Origin: Brachyhypopomus gauderio
Lineage: Eukaryota; Chordata; Actinopteri; Gymnotiformes; Hypopomidae
Length of the DNA: 64,000 bases
Reading direction: 5' to 3'
Assembly: GCF_052324685.1 (NCBI RefSeq)
Contig: NC_135213.1
Coordinates: 37,816,138-37,880,137 of the forward strand
In this document: positions 12,701 to 24,936 of the stretch, one piece after another
How the letters are laid out: each line of letters starts with the position of its first letter
Numbering within the stretch: position 1 is the stretch's first letter
Program-made: the position numbers and the translations under genes
Notes under the pieces: generated by a model
Told to the model about the DNA's origin: nothing
The model's database searches: none
What the model saw: the letters and a program-made list of their open reading frames with translations, nothing else

Positions 12701-14642
12701 GCGGCGTCCGTACCTGGTACTTCAACTTCCCGTCCGTGTGAAGTCTGAGCATCAGCTGACGAGCGAGATTATCCCCGTAAATATGGCCGGCATCCACCTA
12801 CGTACGAATTCCAAAAGATTCACAGACACAGTCTTTTTTCTACTGCACACATTTTAACCTGGAGACATTTAAACAGCTGTAAACACAATGTTCGCTTTTG
12901 AAATTATCATCATCATTTACAAACCCAGTACAAAACTGCTAAGCAGTTGCAGTAAATACTTCCCTTAACCTCCAGGCAATTCTAGATAATTTAGATAATT
13001 TTGAATACATATTAAATGAACAATGGGCCATATTTCACATCATTACCCACATGGTGGTGTGGATAAGAATATCTCCGTTCATACAAATTTCTCAAGGAAA
13101 ACAGTCTTTATTATGTCTTATCAAAGGCAAAGCACCTTTCATATTTTCCATGCGAGTCAAAACCCCCATCAAACATGGGCCCGGGTGGTACCCAGGACTC
13201 ACCCCATGGTTCAGAGCTTTGGTGAAACCCAGTCCCAGGCGGTTGTGCGTCTTGAAGAACTGGTGGGTGAAGTGCTGAGCAAAAAAGGCGAACATCAAGT
13301 TTGTCCCCTGGGGGTCTGGCCTGAACTTCCTCCTCAGCAGGAACTTCTCCACCAGCAGTTTCGGGTCTGGAAGTTGCATTTTTCCTGCACAGATGAAGTG
13401 ATAGCTGTGGTGACCGGCCTCGAATGAGACCGCAGCCTTGACAAGCCCATCCCTACCACAGCTGTTTTACAGCAATACTCATTTCTTTGTGGTTTGGTGA
13501 TGTGCATATTAATACTTGGGTTTTTGTCTTTTTACCTTTGGTCCCGAGAGGTGTCGGGCAGTCCACAGGCACCGGTGGAAGGATTCGCATGTAGTAGGTG
13601 TTGTTGGAATATGCCTCCCAGTTCATGTAGTCATACTTTGAGTTGTAGGTGGGCGGACTGGGAATTAGACTGGCTCGAACTGTGGACAGACGTTCACATG
13701 GAATGACATGACGTGCCTGAAATGGCAACCCGTATATGTAATGACTTGCCTATGGAATTCTCTCTGTAGCCGTTTAATGTACTAAAATGTATGAAAAATA
13801 ACACCAGAGACAGAATACGTAAACAAAATGAATCTCCTACTAGAGTCACTGCCCTTGCTTGGTTGAGGGCCTTGACAGACATACATTCCACATACCCATG
13901 TGGGCTTTTGCCTCCATGAAAAAAGGGAAAATTTGTAAAAACTTTGTTCATCTTGGATTACAAGAGATTATCAGATCTGTTTTATCTCATTAGTATATTG
14001 GACTTGCTGTTCCACAGAGATATTGCATTCCCCTGTTACTCTTTGATGGAACTTTGGCAAACAGCCCAGAAATGTCTCATCTTCCATCATTGTGGACCAT
14101 TAGTTAGAACAGTGAAGACGCCCAAAATATACCTGTGTTACCATGCCAGCAAATGAAACTTCCCCTGACATTTAATAACGGTGAAAAACACAGGAGGGAA
14201 CTGACTAATACTGACTGAAATGTATAGAGTTTTGGTGGGCTAGTCAGTATGTGTTGCTCTACAGTGAATGTCGTGGTTTCCCGCACACAGCTTTGGAAGT
14301 AGCAGCAGTTTGCCGGACGAGCCGATCACCTCTCGCTTTCAGCAACATGCAGGAACTATGAGGAATTTGAAGGCTTGCTGTGGAGAACCTGGCAGACACC
14401 ATGGCAATGGGGGCCTCCACCGGCTCCAGAGTGAGGAGACGTACAACATGGGGGTGTTATTCTTCGTTTGATGCATGACGGAGCATGGGAGTCCAACAGT
14501 GCTATGTGTGTCTTAGCAGTGGAAAGTGGTAAAACATTATGGGAGGAAGTGATAAAGGGAGATGTTGGATGAACACTGAGGCACCGACTGGATAAATATG
14601 GGCAGGATGTTATGTCAGTAGTGGCCCGCTCCAGCAGTATCA

Positions 14643-14679
<37 letters not shown>

Positions 14680-17600
14680 CCCCCCCCCCCCCACCCAGGA
14701 CACAAGAGAACAATGCTAACATGGGCTTGGCCCCAGAGCACGAAGCTTCGTGAGAACTTGACTGCCCACCTAGATTACTCTGTGTAGACTGCTGCATTCC
14801 AGGAAGACAGAGGTGGACACACACCAGATTAACGACATGCGAACCGCACAAACAAAGCACACATTTACAGTAAAGTCATTATTACACCGCTGTCTACTGG
14901 CCAATGTAAGCACCGGCCTGATGAACATCAATTTAGTGCACTTGTGTGGTCCTATACCAACCACAGGAGATAACAGGAGGCAAGATTCACGCTCACGCTG
15001 ATCTGAACCTCTGGACGATACCAATATTTGTGTAACAATGGTCCTCTTTAACTCTGAGTGCACAAGAGCAGAGGACATTACTGGAGGCAAACAGCAGAGC
15101 GAGTGTTCCTCTGATGTAGTGTGCAGAGTCCTCGTGGGTTGGATGTTTAGATTGGGAACCGAGCACTGCAGCTGTGCACAGGGAGTAACCTGCAGACATT
15201 ACTTCTGCCCATCCTTGTTTCTTCAAAAGGGCCAACAGCTGCTAAACATGATTAGATCTGGGTTTCTGGAAGAGGCTGAATTGTGCAATTTTCACCAAGT
15301 ACTAACAGTGGATTGTTAAGCCAAAGTAAATAATACATTTGTGAGAGTGAAAAAGAAATGACTAAGCAAAGCTAGAAAGGAACTTTCTAAAATGGTGCAT
15401 GACTACATCACTGCCTGATGTGGTGACCGTGCAACACAGAACAACTACAGTAATGAGAACCGATCTGTTCATCTAAACGTCTGCAGGAAATCGTACGAAC
15501 ATGAACAGAGACAACGCTGGGTTTCTGAGCACGTTGGACACAGACGCTCACTCATGCTAGATTCCTTAAATGATACAATTCAGTTTTGTTAACATTACAT
15601 GCAGTGATGTCAGTAACGCGTTACTCTAATCTTACCACTTTTTTCGGTAACGAGTAATATAACGCGCTACTATTTCCAGTCCAGTAATCAGATTAAAGTT
15701 ACTTATCCAAATAACTGTGCGTTACTATTTATATTTTCCCTAGTAAAATATATATTTTTGCTTTCTTCTTGGTCAGTTCTACTTTTGCGTCTGACCGTAG
15801 CGCTCGACTCCGCACGCTGCGCGCGACCCTGTAAAAGCGCGAGCACGTTTTACAAGTCATTTTTTTGCAGTGTCCTGCCGAAACGATATGTGGTAGTATA
15901 AAGAAACACCCCTCAAAAACAGGGGAAGGGACATTTACCTGAAGAATTTTAATGTTGCTTTGTGTTCCACGTTTGAAAAGTGCTGGAATTTTGACTAACG
16001 TCCCCTACTTTAAAATGCTTGAAATTGTAATGGTATTTCGTTTCACAAGCTGTCTGACTGAACAGTTCGCTTGTATTACGTTTACAAATAAATTTACAAA
16101 TAATACCACGCAGCTACCCAAACGTAATGTCAGGAGATACTGTAGCGACTCCTACTCCTCACGGCGAGTCTTGCCCTTTAAGTGACACTGGGGGGGCGGC
16201 GACGGCGCGCGCCAGGGTTGCGTTATCAATAAAGTTTCCCTCCTCTGGATTTTTGGATTAAGCAGTTTCTGCCTCGGTTACCGAACCTGCTTCAATACAT
16301 TGTTACTGTTAAAAATGCACTTCCAATAAAGCGAGTATTGGAAAAATTTATTTTGCTGCTGAATGTAACTATTAAAGTAACTTGTAATCTAACGTAGTTA
16401 CTTTTAAAATCAAGTAATCAGTAACGTAACTAAGTTACTTTTAAAAGGAGTAATCAGTAATCGGATTACTTTTTCAAGGTAACTTAGACATCACTGATTA
16501 CATGGTTTAAAGATTAAACTGGAGTCTAGACAGCATTTACACGCATCACATGCACAAGTATCTTTTGTTTTTTGATGTGGATTTAAATTTATTGATTTAG
16601 GCTGACATTCCTGATTTGAAAAAAATACATCGTTCGGATTACAAGGCCAAGTTAGTTACTCTTCTAGTTTCCGTCATACTACCTACCTTACTAGCTAGTT
16701 AAGAGTCACTTAATAAATTATTGCTGCAACTTAGCCATTTGTCTTCTAAAATCCATGAGATGTATCATTTTTTAAGAATCAGCTGAACTGACTCGTGACT
16801 ACAGCTACATCCAAGCTTATATACATGGTAAATATCAGAATATACATATACATGGTCTACATGCTAAAACACACAAATATGCAAATTTCTCTTAGCTGTA
16901 GCAGCATTAAAGCAGCATGAAACAGTCCTTGCTGCTTGATGTTCTTTCTGACCAATCACAGGCAGCATTTCATTATTAGACATTGTATATCATTAGTATA
17001 TAATTATTAGATACTGTAAATACTAGTTTGATGAATGAACAGTAAGAGCCATCCAGTGTGACGACACCATTTACTGATCACACTGCATTAAAAAAAATTA
17101 CAGATAGTTGTATTTAATGGCAGTAGTGGCCATTTTAAGAATTTAAATTGGAAAGCTAGAAACTGATTGAGGGTTTACATTCTCATCTCAGACGCAGTGT
17201 CACGGATACAGCAGATTCTGATTTACACCAAGCGGATTAGTGGGGAAAGACATGGTGACTAGTTCTCGGCAGACTTGGGTAAATATTTATCTTGGATATT
17301 GCTCCCTTGCCTGGAGTGACATTCATCAGCTATGAAGCATCTGTCAGCATGAGCCAAGAGATGTTTGGTGGTGAACATGGCCTCGTGCTCACATCACAAG
17401 AGACGCTACTGCACACCGCTCTGTGCCTCAATGTTCTCTGGTGTCTCCATAACTCAAATGCTCCCTGACTGAAGTCTGCTCAATCTTCCTGAATGTGATC
17501 CAGAACGCCAAGGATAGATCTTAACTGTTTTGGTTTCAAATCAAATACTCGTAACTTAATGATAGAACATTATAATCCATCTGATGTATAAAATGATGAA

Positions 17601-20600
17601 ATATGCCAACTCTGACGACTTACATTCACATTATTGTTTAACTGGAAAAGTGACGTTGTGCTTATCCTGGAAAAATAAACAGCTGAACTTGCAACAAACT
17701 TTTCCTGATAGACACGCCAAATTGGCCAGAATCTGAGTAACACTGTGAAAGAACCCCGACATGAAAGAATAACAGGAACAAGTAACATGTTGGTATCTGT
17801 CGGATCACTGACCTGTGAGGACGACGCGCATCAACCACTCCCTCAGGAAGGTTTGATTTATGATGTCCCAGAGCCAGTGGAAGTGAGTCAGGATGTAGTG
17901 CATCACGTCTGGGCTGGGCTTCAGAAGCTCGTAGATCCTGGTCCAGAACTCGGCTTGAAGATGGGAAGCAACACTGTAAGACACTTCAATACAGCACTGC
18001 ACCAGGACTGCTACACAAACACACCAGCAGAGGTGTCAATTCCAGGTTCAGAAAGTAAAAGTCCTCACCAGGATTTTGCTCAAGCTTGCTAGATTTTCTA
18101 ATTAGTGCAATCCAGGTAAAATTAATGGAATCAACACAATCCAGGAAGCCTTAGCAAAATCCTGGTGAGGACTTACTTTCTGAACCTGGAATTGACACCT
18201 GTGCGCACCAGTGAGACCGACACATGCCAAACACCTGTCAACATCGATGTACGAGTCCAACCTATGGTCAAACACTGACCGGTAATGAACGGAGTGGGTA
18301 CTGTGACAAATTGTGCACGCTAACACAGGCAAAAAAAAATTAAAATCCCCATTATCGAATCAATCACATGGGCAACATTACAGTTACAGAGATGGTTCTT
18401 TTCAGACGTATGAACATCCATGTTAAGGTAAGCTATAAAAACAGATTCCACTTATTTTCAAATAGGAACAAGTAAACAAAAGCTGCGTGTTGGACACGCC
18501 ATGTTTACGTGAGCGGAGGCTTCTGGAGACGAGTGTTTAGCTAGCGCAACATGCATCCAAGCAAAGCTGTCTGCCCTCATTCTGCCAACAGCACCATAAA
18601 TCATTGCTAAATACTTTCTGGCCAATAGAAACGATTATATCTTTACCCTATGGGAATGTGCATGTTATATCAACCTATACCACACAGGCTATTCAAAGGT
18701 GACTGATTGCAATTACCTATGAATGAATTACATTATGTTTCGTCTACAAAGTTTACTTTGTGGTTTACACTCCGGGGTCTAAATGTTGCTCTTATTTGCA
18801 AGTTTTTTGTTTGTATTCGTTTTTGCCGAGAAAAGCATGAAGCACAAAGTGTTGGGGTTGTATGGAGTTATAGAAGTTAAATCTCTACTGGAAAGCATTA
18901 TTTAAAAAAAAAATAAAAATTTAATTGGTGTTCATCTTCTTAACTAGGATCCAGTATCCACTCCTTAGATTAATCCTAGTGAACTACATATCTATACATC
19001 TTAATCCAAGATAATCTTGTCAATTATTACACAACCCTGGTGATAGAGGGGCCAATGCAGTTATACGTATCTTCACACAACTACATAAAACCACTAATCA
19101 ACATCAGATAAGCCTTGTTATTAAACTCCTCAGCAAATCTCTAGACCACAGAATACCAGAAGACCAAAATAGATAAGAAACGTCAAACAGCTCAGCAGAT
19201 CTCTAGATCACAAAATACCAGAAATATTTTTACATCTAATATGCATCTTTCTTTGCTTTATCAGTTGACGAAATCTTTCAAAACCTGGAAACTCATCCTG
19301 TTCTGAATAAAGGACCATCAAGAGTCTCTAAATAACATTTTTGTTGAAAGGTCTTAGTTCCATCACCAATTAATAGGCAAAAGAATATTAAAATTGGAAT
19401 ATTAAAAAAGAAGAAGGTGAAAGTACATAAGATTCCCACTTACGGATAGTGCAGTTTTCTCCATAGTACCCAGTTCGGGTGCAGTCACATTCATATCTAA
19501 CCAGTCCGTGTCTCACACAAATACCCCAGTGCTGGCAAGGGTAATAGCAACAAGGATTCACTGGAAGCAAAAGACATAAAGGGTTTGAATGCTAAAGCTT
19601 TAACAAAGTACACTGTTGTGACCCCTTTACATTATAAATCACAATCTCTATGGTAAAAATGGGTACAAAATTACAAACCCGTACATTTACATTTACATTT
19701 ATGGCATTTAGCAGACGCTCTTATCCAGAGCGACTTACAAAAGTAAAATGACACTTGCAGGATTGCCAGTTACACATGATGAGAATGTTGACGTCAGGAT
19801 GAAAAGGACTGACGCGTGCAGGACTGCAGGGTGCAGGACTGACACATGACATTTGCACAATTGTCCTGATGTCTGTTTCATGACTTCCTTTTTCATCCTT
19901 CCGTTGTGAATGGCAATCTACAGTATAACTTCTAATTGAAATGCAGGTGCTTGCAACGCATGGGTGATTAGCAGACACTCCCAAAATTATTCTAAAACCG
20001 ATTTTTCCCCACAATTCAGTTCTTATGTAACATGTTCCCAAGATCTCAATTTCACTCATAAGGAGACACACTTGCAGCAAGTGCACAGAACATTCTGATG
20101 GAGCAGGTCAAAGTCTTTCTGTTCATCAGAAAAGCAGCATGGCTGAAAGACTTCAGGTTTGCATTTCAGATGTGCTTTCAGTCATACACTCACCGGCCAC
20201 TTTATTAGGTACAGCTTGCTAGAACCGGGTTGGACCCCCATTTGCCTTCAGAACTGCCTTAATCCTTCGTGGCAGATTCAACAAGGTACTGGAAACATTC
20301 CTCAGAGAGTCTGGTCTATATTGACATGATAACATCACACAGTTGCTGCAGATTCGTCAGCTGCACATCCATGATGTGAATCTCCCGTTCCACCACATCC
20401 CAAAGGTGCTCTATTGGATTGAGATCTGGTGACTGGAGGCCATTAGAGTACAGTGAACTCATTGTCGTGTTTAAGAAACCAGTCTGAGATGATTCACACT
20501 TTATGACATGGTGCGTTATCCTGCTGGAAGCAGCCATCAGAAGATAGGTACACTGTGGTCATAAAGGGATGGACATGGTCAGCAACAATACTCAGGTAGG

Positions 20601-22164
20601 CTGTGGCGTTGACACAATTATAAATTGGTACTAATGAGCCCAAAGTGTGCCAGGAAAAGATCCCCCACACCATTGCACCACCACCAGCCTGAACCGTTGA
20701 TACAACGCAGAATGCATCCATGTTTTCATGTTGTTGATGCCAAATTCTGACACCACCATCCGAATGCCCCAGCAAAAATCAAGACTCATCAGACCAGGCA
20801 ATGTCTCTCCAATCATCTATTGTCCAATTTGGTTATTTGAGTTACTGTTGTCGTTCTATCAGCTCGAACCAGTCTGGCCATTCTTCTCCGACGTCTGGCA
20901 TCAACAAGGCATTTGCACCTACAGAACTGACGATCACTGGATGTTTTTCTCATTCTCTGTAAACCCTAGAGATGGTTGTGCGTGAAAATCCCAGTAGATC
21001 AGCAGTTTCTGAAATACTCAGACCAGCCCGTCTGGAACCAACAACCATGCCACGCTCAAAGTCACTTAAATCACCTTTCCTCCCCATTCTGATGCTCGGT
21101 TTAAACTGCCTACAAGCCTAAATGCATTGAAGTGCAGCCATGTCATTGGCAGACTTGAAATTTGCATTAATGAGCAGTTGGGCAGGTGTACCTAATAAAG
21201 TGGCCAGTGAGTGTATGTGACCTATGATTCTCCGGGGTGATGATGTGAGATGTATAACACCAGCCAACGGCAGATCTCGTAGTGTTCTCCTTTCTCTCTT
21301 CATACATGTGTGTGCTTCTGAATGTAAAGTGCTTCTCAAGTTCTAGGAAGTAGAACCAGTTTATATTAGAAAATGTAGCTACATGTTCCTAAGACTGTAT
21401 TTCAGTTCTTTCTTCTTCTTCTTCTTCTGGTTTATTCGAGATTCCTAACTTCATTGCTGCTATAGGAACAACTGGCAGTGCAAATAAATATATTTATGCA
21501 GTGTGACAAGTAGTAAAATGCTTTGCTAGTGGGAGCGACAAATCCTTAATTTGATTATCAAATGCATATAAATGATTTTATTTAAAAGAGCCGTTATATC
21601 CCCGCCATTGCTGGGCTTAAAAAGTAGTGTAAACTGAGTACAGACTGAAATAGATATGCCTTAGTCAAGATCGGACATGCTTCTTACATCTCACACATAC
21701 CTCCAGGGGGAAAGAAGAGGAAAACTTAGCCATGAATGGTCGCTTTCATTATTCGATTTTAACAGAAGAGGCGATTTGACCTCCATTGAGATTTTTTTTT
21801 TCCACAAAAGAGCTTAAAGCTCCCCCACACCACACCACACACATATTAGAAATTGCCAACTACCCCAAGAACGATCACCCCTCAAAACAGAACATTGAAA
21901 TGTAAAGCTGTGGCTCAGCCAGGTGTGTGTGGCCCTTACCGCTCAGCCAGGTGTGTGTGGCCCTTACCGTGTTTAGGTTGAACTGAGGTTTCCTCCCCTC
22001 CGTGGCACTTCACACACTCCTGCACCAGGACCCACAAACCAATGAGAAGAAATGTCTTCACTGCTGGAGACACAGTCGCTGAGGTTAAACCCGATCATTC
22101 TCTCAGTACTGGCCAAGGAAAATAAAGTTAAACCACAAAAGGAAGAAGAGTACTTACACTTCAT
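9753..22164 (-). CDS. ptgs1: Prostaglandin G/H synthase 1 (cyclooxygenase-1)
   Basis: Haem bifunctional enzyme of the ER and nuclear envelope lumen that turns arachidonate into PGG2 and then PGH2. Eleven exons on the minus strand: 22164-22158, 22078-21968, 19560-19444, 17953-17813, 13679-13536, 13384-13203, 12797-12714, 12149-11903, 11542-11256, 10793-10646, 10102-9753. Sum 1818 nt, 605 aa (human 599). Seen in order: signal peptide ([11 protein letters not shown]), EGF module ([14 protein letters not shown]), membrane-binding helices, and the catalytic domain with Arg120 (VRASLIPS), the distal haem His207 region ([12 protein letters not shown]), Tyr385 and proximal His388 (YHWHPLMP), and aspirin Ser530 (PFSLKG). 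The C-terminus ends HAEL, where mammals have STEL. The 11-exon layout, and the absence of the 18-residue C-terminal insert of COX-2, identify COX-1. Pocket residues Arg513 and Val523 (human numbering) are COX-2-like. Large introns hold several transposons. Confidence 0.96.
13680..15601. other. ptgs1 intron 4, 3' part
   Basis: No coding signal of note; short open frames here lack splice sites and similarity. It contains a CA repeat plus C-tract (14643-14692). Confidence 0.6.
14643..14692. repeat. Compound (CA)n + poly-C microsatellite
   Basis: About 35 bases of CA repeat followed directly by about 14 C. It sits in ptgs1 intron 4. Similar C-tract/CA compounds occur near 22990 and 24190. Confidence 0.95.
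15602..16496. mobile_element. hAT-type non-autonomous transposon with perfect 8-bp target duplication
   Basis: An 895-bp element starting CAGTGATGTC and ending GACATCACTG, with long inverted subterminal regions rich in 'GTAACG' and 'AGTAATC' words. ATTACATG flanks it on both sides (15594-15601 and 16497-16504); an 8-bp duplication is the hAT hallmark. The interior has one short open frame but no recognisable transposase. It is in ptgs1 intron 4. The intact duplication suggests a fairly recent insertion. Confidence 0.9.
18031..18200. mobile_element. Palindromic MITE, copy 1
   Basis: A 170-bp near-perfect hairpin: the first half, starting AGGTGTCAATTCCAGG and containing CCTCACCAGGATTTTGCT, is mirrored by the second half, which ends AATTGACACCT. 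It lies just upstream of ptgs1 exon 4. A second copy is at 32213-32395. No coding capacity. Confidence 0.85.
19684..19745. repeat. Fish dispersed-repeat end fragment
   Basis: Tandem ACATTT words followed by TTTAGCAGACGCTCTTATCC and a GCGACTTACA motif. I recognise this as a sequence found very often in fish genomes. The element may extend to about 20,100, but its other end is not clear. It lies in ptgs1 intron 2. Confidence 0.55.
20187..21213 (-). mobile_element. Degenerate Tc1/mariner transposon
   Basis: Ends CACTCACCGGCCACTTTATT and its inverted partner (AATAAAGTGGCCAGTGAGTG), flanked by TA on both sides. On the minus strand, frames carry Tc1 transposase pieces: [19 protein letters not shown] and [18 protein letters not shown], the last two around catalytic acidic residues. 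The frame is broken into several segments and, at about 1.03 kb, the copy is shorter than a full 1.6-kb Tc1, with a deletion towards the DNA-binding half. It should be immobile on its own. It is in ptgs1 intron 2. Confidence 0.92.
21912..21967 (-). repeat. 28-bp tandem duplication containing the ptgs1 exon 2 splice donor
   Basis: The sequence GCTCAGCCAGGTGTGTGTGG followed by CCCTTACC occurs twice in tandem. On the minus strand each copy begins with GGTAAGGG; the first is the real donor of exon 2 (exon ends 21968), and the second is an identical decoy 28 nt downstream. Confidence 0.85.
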
Positions 22165-23217
22165 TGTACGATAATAACCGATACACTCCAGAAACGTAGA
22201 CCGAGTAAAGTGGGAGACACGTCAAACATTCAAAAATAGTGCAATAAAAACCTAAACTTGCGTCGGCAAACAACCATTAGTTCATCTTAGCTATGCATGT
22301 CTTCACGGCAAATTTAAATATTTTGCAGTTAAGATGCAAACTCTGTGGAAACACAAGCGTCAAAGTGTCAGCGTTTCTTCAGCGCGAATACAAACTGAAT
22401 CTTCCCCTCAAGAGCACAAACCGCAGAGCAAACCGACAGGACCAAACTACAACTTTAATGAGACCTTCGGAGAGGAGGTGGAAATGATGCGTTCAGAAGC
22501 GCCACCATGCGATTGAAGATCTCCACAAACCGCGTCAAAGTCGTAAATGCCAAAGTTTGATTAGCAAACTTAAAGTTCCCCCTGCTGGATAAATGATGCA
22601 ATCATCATTTAATGATGTCGCGGTGTTCACCCTTAACATGTCATTTTATAACATAATCCGCCACCATAATTTAGAGCCGTTTCTTAAGCATTTGCCTGTC
22701 GATAAATACGATTATGAACGTGTCAAAAATGAGCCATGTTAAAAATTTAATAAAACAAACACATCATTATTAGTTCCTCAATTGCTGTGTCTCATTTACT
22801 CACACTGTTTTAATATTCCCAAGCGCATTTCTCAAGTTTACACCGTAGATCAAAACTTCTGCAAAAGCTCATTAGCTCACAATGAAAAGTAGATTCAGTA
22901 GATTCAGGTATTCCTCCTTAAATATGAATTTTAAATTTCTTTTGTGACACTGAAGCCATACAGACACTGAGTCAAACACTAATATTACCCCCCCCCTCCC
23001 ACACACACACACACACACAAACACCTAACACAGTATTCTTTTCAGAAAGAAAAAGACTCCTCGAATTAGATTATGTGGTAATGGTTAAACAAACTAAATG
23101 ACTACATTAAATGTAGAGAGCAGTAAAACAGAAATACACACCAAAACAGAAAGAATGATGACGTGTAGTTGAAGCTGTGGTGTGTTGTTGAAACTATGGT
23201 GTGCTGTTGAAGCTGAA

Positions 23218-23470
23218 AATGAAATGTGCCATATTTGTCAATTGTGATTTGTCCTCCTCATTTACCCATCAGTGCAGTTAACACACACACACCCACACAC
23301 ACACACACACTAGTGATTACTAGGGAGCTGTGGTGCACACATGCCCAGTGGGCAGCCCTAGCCCGACACCCGGGGAGCAGTTGGGGTTAGGTGCCTTGCT
23401 CAAGGGCACCTCAGTCATGGCCTCAGGTCTGGGAATCAAACCCACGACCTTCTGGTCACATTCTCAGCTG
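23218..23470 (-). mobile_element. tRNA-derived SINE, copy B (head truncated)
   Basis: Same body and tail as copy A. The B-box side is mutated (GGGAATCAAACC on plus) and the head stops near 23,465, where copies A and C continue. Same orientation as the other three copies. Confidence 0.75.
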
Positions 23471-24189
23471 AGGTGGCACACACACTCTTCTAGTGGCCCA
23501 CATCACTGCAGGACAGCCATCTGACTGATACAAAAATATACAAGATACACACAAGTTACAAGATGCACTTAGCAGGCCATTTCCAATTTAGCAGACCTTA
23601 TAAAACTATTAAAGTTCAATGATATATAAAATATACGGTTGACCGATATATATCGGTTGACCGATATATAAATATACGGTTGACAAACAAAAGAGGTATT
23701 GTACATAACCAGTTTTGATCAGAACATGCATTCAGTAAGTGTTCTAACTCTGTGCAATCATGCTTTCTCATTTGCATAAATGTGCTAAAACATTTACAAT
23801 TTCCTTGATGTAATAATAAGCTGAGAAATCGGTTCTGTACAACAGATCAGTGATGTGAAGATTTTCACATGTGGTTTTAAAAATATTATCATTTGAGAAT
23901 TAGGCCAAAGCAACTGAAAAAAATGTAAAATGAATGATTTTAATAAAATACATGACTGACCAGTCTGGGCAAATGAATGAATTATCGTGCATATTATGAC
24001 TTAAATTATGAAGATAATTCTACATGTGTTGAAGAGTATAACTACTCATCTAAAAGCAACATAACCAGCTTTGATCAACAAGATATATGACGCACGTCAC
24101 CACCTTGTGGGCTAATTGAGCATATTGCATTTATCCATTTGCATAGATGTGCTAAAACATTTGGAATTTATTAATTATCAACCAAAATG

Positions 24190-24204
24190 ACCCCCCCCCC
24201 CCCC

Positions 24205-24241
<37 letters not shown>

Positions 24242-24384
24242 CCCTGCAAGCTATGCTGCATTTTATTGTTGATATAGCAAATAGTAATGCTAATAAAAAC
24301 AGAATTAAAGGGTTCCACGTCACCTTTTGCTGTGGCACCCCAGAATTTTGCACTACAACATTGGACCATATATATACATATATT

Positions 24385-24456
<72 letters not shown>

Positions 24457-24459
24457 ACA

Positions 24460-24507
<48 letters not shown>
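24190..24507. repeat. Poly-C/CA microsatellite cluster
   Basis: A C-tract (from 24190) followed by about 35 bp of CA, then a 140-bp spacer, then about 120 bp of CA repeat with a few CAGA interruptions (24389-24507). Long His/Thr- and Val/Cys-type open frames here are artefacts of the repeat. Confidence 0.95.
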
Positions 24508-24511
<4 letters not shown>

Positions 24512-24936
24512 AAAAAAGCAAATGATGGTTGAAAATCAGGTTATGCTGGATTTCTACTGCAATCTGTAATAGTTGTTAGACAAAATGTACGCTTCTTAGG
24601 ATGGTATCGGTCCCTTTTGATTGACAGGTGTGATTAACACTCTCACCCCGTCCTTAAAAGGGCATTTTAAGTCATTACTAATTGCAGGGAGGCGCGAGTT
24701 TTTCACATCTCTGGTTTGGATGGTGTAAGATAATTATTTTTCAGGAGTTACAGGTTAAGCACAGGACCTCATCGATTACAATTCTGACATAATTAGAGCC
24801 TGTTGATTTAGTGCTAGGTCTTATTGTCAGGGGCTGTGACAGGGGAGGATGAAGGTGAAGGTGATCAGATGGCCCACAACGCTGTAGACTGAGGTGCACA
24901 GGTGCGAAATAGAAGGTTATGCAGTTACGCTTGGAA

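Larger units (their letters stand above)
22165..24936. other. Intergenic region between ptgs1 (left) and the lhx6-like gene (right), divergent promoters
   Basis: The two genes point away from each other. Holds: unassigned 5' flank of ptgs1 (22165-22980), a C-tract plus CA repeat (about 22988-23020), SINE copy B (23218-23470), a short ATATACGG/GGTTGACCGATAT palindromic repeat (23630-23690), a large CA microsatellite region (24190-24507), and about 350 bp of unique-looking DNA before the lhx6-like start. No TATA box stands out for either gene. Confidence 0.6.

Noticed and set aside
20316-20816. Functional transposase gene
   Set aside because: Tc1 frames are broken into pieces and the N-terminal DNA-binding part is deleted; only a relic remains.
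9753-22164. Assignment as ptgs2 because of Val523/Arg513
   Set aside because: Eleven-exon structure with separate signal-peptide exons, the C-terminus without the COX-2 insert, and linkage to an Lhx6-like gene and zbtb26 support ptgs1.
24171-24532. His/Thr and Val/Cys repeat proteins
   Set aside because: Translations of CA/GT microsatellite DNA in all frames.
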